Assembly (NCBI RefSeq): GCF_001547895.1 | Contig: NZ_AP014627.1 | Span: forward strand, 3,289,501-3,353,500 | Source of the DNA: Pseudomonas sp. Os17 | Lineage (GTDB): Bacteria > Pseudomonadota > Gammaproteobacteria > Pseudomonadales > Pseudomonadaceae | Direction of reading: 5' to 3' | DNA length: 64,000 bases | Shown: one piece after another, positions 61,101 to 64,000 of the stretch | Numbering within the stretch: position 1 is the stretch's first letter | Layout: every line of letters starts with the position of its first letter | Position numbers and translations under genes: made by a program | Notes under the pieces: model-generated | Database searches by the model: none | Told to the model about the DNA's origin: nothing | Seen by the model: only the letters and a program-made list of their open reading frames with translations

Positions 61101-64000
61101 TGGCTGCTGGAGCGCTTGCGCGCCGGCCCGGCGGACACCCTGGTGCAACTGGTGCTGGTCGACCCTGAGCAGGCCACCGCGAGTCACACCGCGCTGCTGG
61201 CGTTGTTGAGAACGGCGAAGAACGAAGGCCTGATCGCCGCAGCCCAGGTCATCGAGCTGCAGGGCAGCCTCAGCCCGCAGTGGCTGGTGGACAACGCCCG
61301 GGAGGAAGACGAGCGGATTCGCTACCGCAACGGCCAACGTCAGGTGGCGTCCTGGCAACAGGCCTTGCCGGCCCGGGGAACCGCCCCGGCATGGCGTGCT
61401 GGCGGGGTTTACCTGGTGACCGGCGGCACCGGTGGCCTGGGATTGTTGCTGGCCGAGCATATGGCGCAGCAAGGCCTGGGCATCAGCTTGATCCTGGCCA
61501 GCCGTTCGGCCGGACAATTGTCGGCCGAGGCCGCCGGACGAATCGCCGCAATCGAGGCCTTGGGCAGCAAGGTGCGCCTGGAGACCCTGGACGTCGCCGA
61601 CCCCGCCGCGGTCGAAGCCTTGATTGCTCGGTGCGAGCAGGTATCGGGCGGCCTCAACGGGATTTTCCATTGCGCCGGTATTACCCGCGACAGCCTGCTG
61701 CAGAACAAGAGCGCGGCCGATCTGGCGGCGGTGTTGGCGCCCAAGGTGGCGGGGGTGCTGAACCTGGACCGCTCCAGCAGCCATCTGCCGCTGGATTGTT
61801 TCGTGCTGTTTTCATCGGTGAGCGCGCTGATCGGCAATCCGGGGCAGGGCGACTATGCCCTGGCCAATGCGTTCATGGACGAGTGGACCGGCTGGCGCAA
61901 CGCTCAGGTACAGGCCGGCCGCCGCCAGGGCCGCACGCTGGCGATCAACTGGCCGCTGTGGCGCAACGGCGGCCTGCAGATCGACGGGCAACGCGAACAA
62001 CTGATGATCCAGCAGACCGGCATCCAGCCCTTGAGTGACCGTGGCGGCCTGGACCTGCTGCAGCGGGTGCTGGCCGACACCAGCGGCGCCGAACGCTGGA
62101 TGGTGCTGGAGGGGGATATCGCCCGGATCAGGCACTTCATTGCCGAGCGCTGGCACGAGCCGCAAGCGCTCCTGTTCGATGAGCCCGCCGCCGCAGCCGT
62201 GGCCCCTGTGCCAGCACCAGTACCAGCGGCGGCGCAGGCCATGCCGGATGAGCTGGAGGCGCTGGCGGTGCGCTATTTCAAGCAACTGCTGTGCAACACC
62301 CTCAAGCGGCCCCTGGAGAAGATCGACCGCGACGCGTCGTTCGAACGCTACGGGGCCGACTCGATCATGCTGGCCGAGCTGACCAGCCAACTGGAGCGCA
62401 CCTTTGGCTCGCTGCCCAGCAGCCTGCTGTACGAGTACCAGACGGTGGGCGAGCTGAGCGCCTACTTCAGCCGCCAGCACCCGCAGGCCCTGCGCCAGTT
62501 GCTGGTGCCCGAGCGGGCCACGCCCCGCACGCCCGAGGACGCCAGCCTGGCGCCGCGTCATGCACCAACCCCAACCCCGGCACCGGCAGTGCAGCGGCAG
62601 CGCAGCCGCCAGCAACGCCAGGCGCCGCCGGCGGCCAACCACCGCGACCTGGCGATCATCGGCATCAGCGGGCGTTTTCCGGGGGCTGAAAACCTGGAAG
62701 TGTTCTGGCGCAAGCTGGCCGCGGGTGAGGACCTGATCGGCGAGGTGCCGGCCTCGCGCTGGGATCACCAGGCGTACTTCGACCCGTCCCGCGAGCGCTT
62801 GGACAAGACCTACTGCAAGTGGGGCGGCTTTCTCGACGGGGTCGAGGATTTCGATCCGCTGTTTTTCAACCTCTCGCCGCGAGAGGCCCCGATCATCAAC
62901 CCCAATGACCGGCTGTTCCTGGAAACCTGCTGGAACCTGCTGGAAAGCGCCGGGATCACCCGGCAGCAGGTCAAGCAGCGCTATCAGCAGCAGGTCGGGG
63001 TGTTTGTCGGGGTGATGTACCAGCAATACCAGGCGTTCGAGGCCGATCTGGTGCGCGAATCCCTGGTCTCGGTGACGTCCTACAGCGCCATTGCCAACCG
63101 GGTGTCCTATTTCTTCGACTTTCAAGGGCCGAGCCTGGCGATCGATACCATGTGCTCATCGTCGATCTCGGCGATCCATGCCGCCGGCGAGGCGCTGCGC
63201 AATGGCGACTGCCGGCTGGCGATCGCCGGTGGCGTCAACCTGACCCTGCACCCGAAAAAGTACATCGGCCTGAGCGTCGGCCAGGTCCTGGGCAGTCATG
63301 CCGGCAGCCGCAGCTTCGCCGACGGCGACGGCTATCTGCCGGCCGAAGGCGTGGGCGCGGTCCTGCTCAAGACCCGGGCCGACGCCGAGCGCGATGGCGA
63401 CCCGATTCTGGCGCTGATCAAGTCCACCGCGACCAACCATGGCGGCCATACCCATGGTTTTTCGGTGCCCAGCGCCAAGGTCCAGGCTGCGCTGATCGCC
63501 AGCAACTTCGAGCGCGCCGGGATCGACCCGCGCACCGTCAGTTATGTCGAGTCGGCGGCCAATGGCTCGGCCATGGGCGACGCGATCGAGCTGAGTGCGC
63601 TGAACCGGGTGTTCAGCGAGGCGGGGGTCGCGCCCCACAGCTGCGCCATGGGTTCGGTCAAGTCCAACATCGGCCATGCCGAAGCCGCCTCGGGCATGTC
63701 GGCGCTGAGCAAGCTGGTGCTGCAGCTGCAGCACCGGCAGTGGGTGCCGTCGCTGCTGCTGGGCCCTCTGAACCCCAAGCTGGACTTTGCACAGTCGCCG
63801 TTCGTGCTGCAACGCACGCTGGCCGACTGGCCGCAGCCGGAGCTGGACATCGATGGCGTGCGGCAAGGCGTGCCGCGCCGGGCCTCCCTCAGCGCATTTG
63901 GCGCCGGGGGCTCCAATGCCCACCTGATCATCGAGGAATACCCGAGCCCGCCCGAGCCGCCAGCCCAGGAGGAGGGCGCTGTGCATATCGTGCCGCTGTC
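58134..64000 (+). CDS. rzxF: Rhizoxin-type trans-AT PKS, N-terminal 1955 residues (runs off the window)
   Basis: ATG at 58134 opens a frame that stays open to the window end. A basic, low-complexity leader of about 48 residues precedes KS (50-471), DH (630-913), KR (920-1286), ACP (1376-1460) and a KS0 (1505-1938). The visible complete module should add C1-C2 with a C2=C3 alkene, the last elongation of the rhizoxin chain. The following KS lacks the HGTGT His, so it most likely passes the full-length chain toward release. In known rhizoxin loci the last PKS carries the thioesterase; it is not in the window. Name inferred from colinearity and gene order. Confidence 0.9.
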   Translation, partial: MDITPAKATQDIRLPNQRPAQRASATSAPRPRRQIGDGPRDAAPAQTPRVAIVGFSGRFPGADNAEQFWQLLMEERCAISELPYWHLPGIAERAHLRETFSCPGGFINDPSAFDADFFKISAREAEAMDPQHRLVLEQTWAAFEDAGLCPHALRGSNTGVFIGVSSADYNGLLARAEAGTHDATGNAHSIIANRISFLFDFHGPSAPIDTACSSSLVAIHRAAQAILNGDCSLAVAGGVNLCFEPMVFIGALKAGMLSPTGRCKAFAADADGYVRGEGVGILILKDYQQALADGDAIVATIIGSAENHGGHANSLTAPNPRAQAELIKQACRGIDISSIGYVEVHGTGTRLGDPIEISGLKQAFAELGAAPEQRCYLGSVKTNIGHLESAAGVAGVIKTLLALKQGYLPKSLHSEQLNPYIDLSASPFEVLQAGREWPPATDQRGQPLPRRAGVSSFGFGGANAHVVLEAVPAPTTEVEPGVAATAFVLSARTAEALQVRVQQLIELMQRQPQLPLAELAASLQLGREAMEYRLAIIAHSRDSLLSQLRASGPGEGTSPVGQIAPQQVLDALQRQDLVTLLKLWQQGASVDWRPLYSQPLPRRLSLPTYPFSREHYWISASAALQHRGPAALHPLLQRNTSDLSGQRFSSRFSGNEWFFSEHRVNGLKVLPGVAYLEMARAAVEQSLAAEGALVSLKNIAWRQPMGHAGADLDIDIELTEQDNGEIRFEIRGATADGPSYCTGVALVGSAENLTPLDLHAIEAATQEQRIAPEQCYTHFEQMGLAYGEAFRRLGSLQAGNGQVLARLQWQAARDPCRLPPGLLDSALQAALGLALLDPDQAHSAHQPLVPFALDRMILGDLQLLEQPCRAWVRYSASHQPGRISKLDLDICDEQGRVALRLQGFSSRTLEPASVPQLVMTPLWRDKALANPTQRHLARQLVVLAAAPSLDLVPLAEQCQALAGTDRQVRIECLPAVAQDPAQALPVLAGWLLERLRAGPADTLVQLVLVDPEQATASHTALLALLRTAKNEGLIAAAQVIELQGSLSPQWLVDNAREEDERIRYRNGQRQVASWQQALPARGTAPAWRAGGVYLVTGGTGGLGLLLAEHMAQQGLGISLILASRSAGQLSAEAAGRIAAIEALGSKVRLETLDVADPAAVEALIARCEQVSGGLNGIFHCAGITRDSLLQNKSAADLAAVLAPKVAGVLNLDRSSSHLPLDCFVLFSSVSALIGNPGQGDYALANAFMDEWTGWRNAQVQAGRRQGRTLAINWPLWRNGGLQIDGQREQLMIQQTGIQPLSDRGGLDLLQRVLADTSGAERWMVLEGDIARIRHFIAERWHEPQALLFDEPAAAAVAPVPAPVPAAAQAMPDELEALAVRYFKQLLCNTLKRPLEKIDRDASFERYGADSIMLAELTSQLERTFGSLPSSLLYEYQTVGELSAYFSRQHPQALRQLLVPERATPRTPEDASLAPRHAPTPTPAPAVQRQRSRQQRQAPPAANHRDLAIIGISGRFPGAENLEVFWRKLAAGEDLIGEVPASRWDHQAYFDPSRERLDKTYCKWGGFLDGVEDFDPLFFNLSPREAPIINPNDRLFLETCWNLLESAGITRQQVKQRYQQQVGVFVGVMYQQYQAFEADLVRESLVSVTSYSAIANRVSYFFDFQGPSLAIDTMCSSSISAIHAAGEALRNGDCRLAIAGGVNLTLHPKKYIGLSVGQVLGSHAGSRSFADGDGYLPAEGVGAVLLKTRADAERDGDPILALIKSTATNHGGHTHGFSVPSAKVQAALIASNFERAGIDPRTVSYVESAANGSAMGDAIELSALNRVFSEAGVAPHSCAMGSVKSNIGHAEAASGMSALSKLVLQLQHRQWVPSLLLGPLNPKLDFAQSPFVLQRTLADWPQPELDIDGVRQGVPRRASLSAFGAGGSNAHLIIEEYPSPPEPPAQEEGAVHIVPL
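58281..62510 (+). other. RzxF module 14: KS-DH-KR-ACP (ketide 11, C1-C2)
   Basis: KS: Cys 58767-58769, His 59166-59168 in VHGTGT. DH: His 60117-60119, full HxxxGxxxxP (Pro 60144), Asp 60603-60605. KR from about 61407 (GGTGGLG, YALAN). ACP serine 62361-62363 in GADS. Gives the C2=C3 alkene that is epoxidised in rhizoxin. Confidence 0.87.
62646..64000 (+). other. RzxF module 15: non-elongating KS0 (partial module)
   Basis: Cys 63153-63155 (DTMCSS) and NIGH are present, but HGTGT reads AANGS (63555-63569), so the decarboxylation His is Ala, exactly as in the KS0 at the end of RzxD. Downstream domains lie beyond the window. Confidence 0.85.

Overview
The window is a single-strand (+) stretch of a very large modular trans-AT polyketide synthase (PKS) locus. 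It holds six consecutive genes: rzxB (3' part), rzxC, rzxD, rzxH, rzxE and rzxF (5' part). No acyltransferase, enoylreductase or thioesterase domain is present in the window, so malonyl units must be supplied by an AT encoded elsewhere. GC content is high throughout and codon use is of Pseudomonas type. I favour a Pseudomonas of the P. protegens/fluorescens group; a Mycetohabitans (Burkholderia) rhizoxinica-type host, where the same genes are called rhi, cannot be excluded without a search. rrn, tRNA, mobile elements and CRISPR were not seen.

Layout: 1-17052 rzxB (end of an FMN oxidase domain, KS0-ACP, KS-DH-KR-MT-ACP, KS-DH-KR-ACP-ACP, KS-DH-KR); 17109-32018 rzxC (MT-ACP, KS-KR-MT-ACP, KS-KR-ACP, KS-KR-MT-ACP); 32015-44095 rzxD (KS-DH-KR-ACP, KS-DH-KR-MT-ACP, KS0); 44092-45501 rzxH (cytochrome P450); 45568-58068 rzxE (enoyl-isomerase-like DH-ACP, KS-KR-ACP, KS-DH-KR-ACP, KS-B-ACP); 58134->64000 rzxF (KS-DH-KR-ACP, KS0...). 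Genes overlap by 4 nt or are separated by 56-66 nt, so they look like one transcription unit.

I read the domains by eye and deduced the product. Eleven elongating modules would give a C1-C22 chain on an oxazole starter, with C-methyls at C8, C12, C16, C18 and C22, oxygens at C7, C13, C15 and C17, a C18/C20/C22 triene, a shifted diene at C9-C12, a two-carbon branch at C5 and a C2=C3 alkene. This agrees position by position with the antimitotic macrolide rhizoxin, and the gene order B-C-D-H-E-F is that of the known rhizoxin loci. Identification therefore rests on colinearity and recalled family knowledge, not on a database search.

The least ordinary parts are: the KS-B-ACP branching module at the end of rzxE (vinylogous Michael branching); the KS0//enoyl-isomerase module split between rzxD and rzxE (double-bond shift); three ketosynthases with the first catalytic His lost; a clean sequence signature separating ketoreductases of methylating and non-methylating modules; a strong in-frame internal Shine-Dalgarno/GTG inside rzxC; and a perfect AT-rich inverted repeat inside rzxD.
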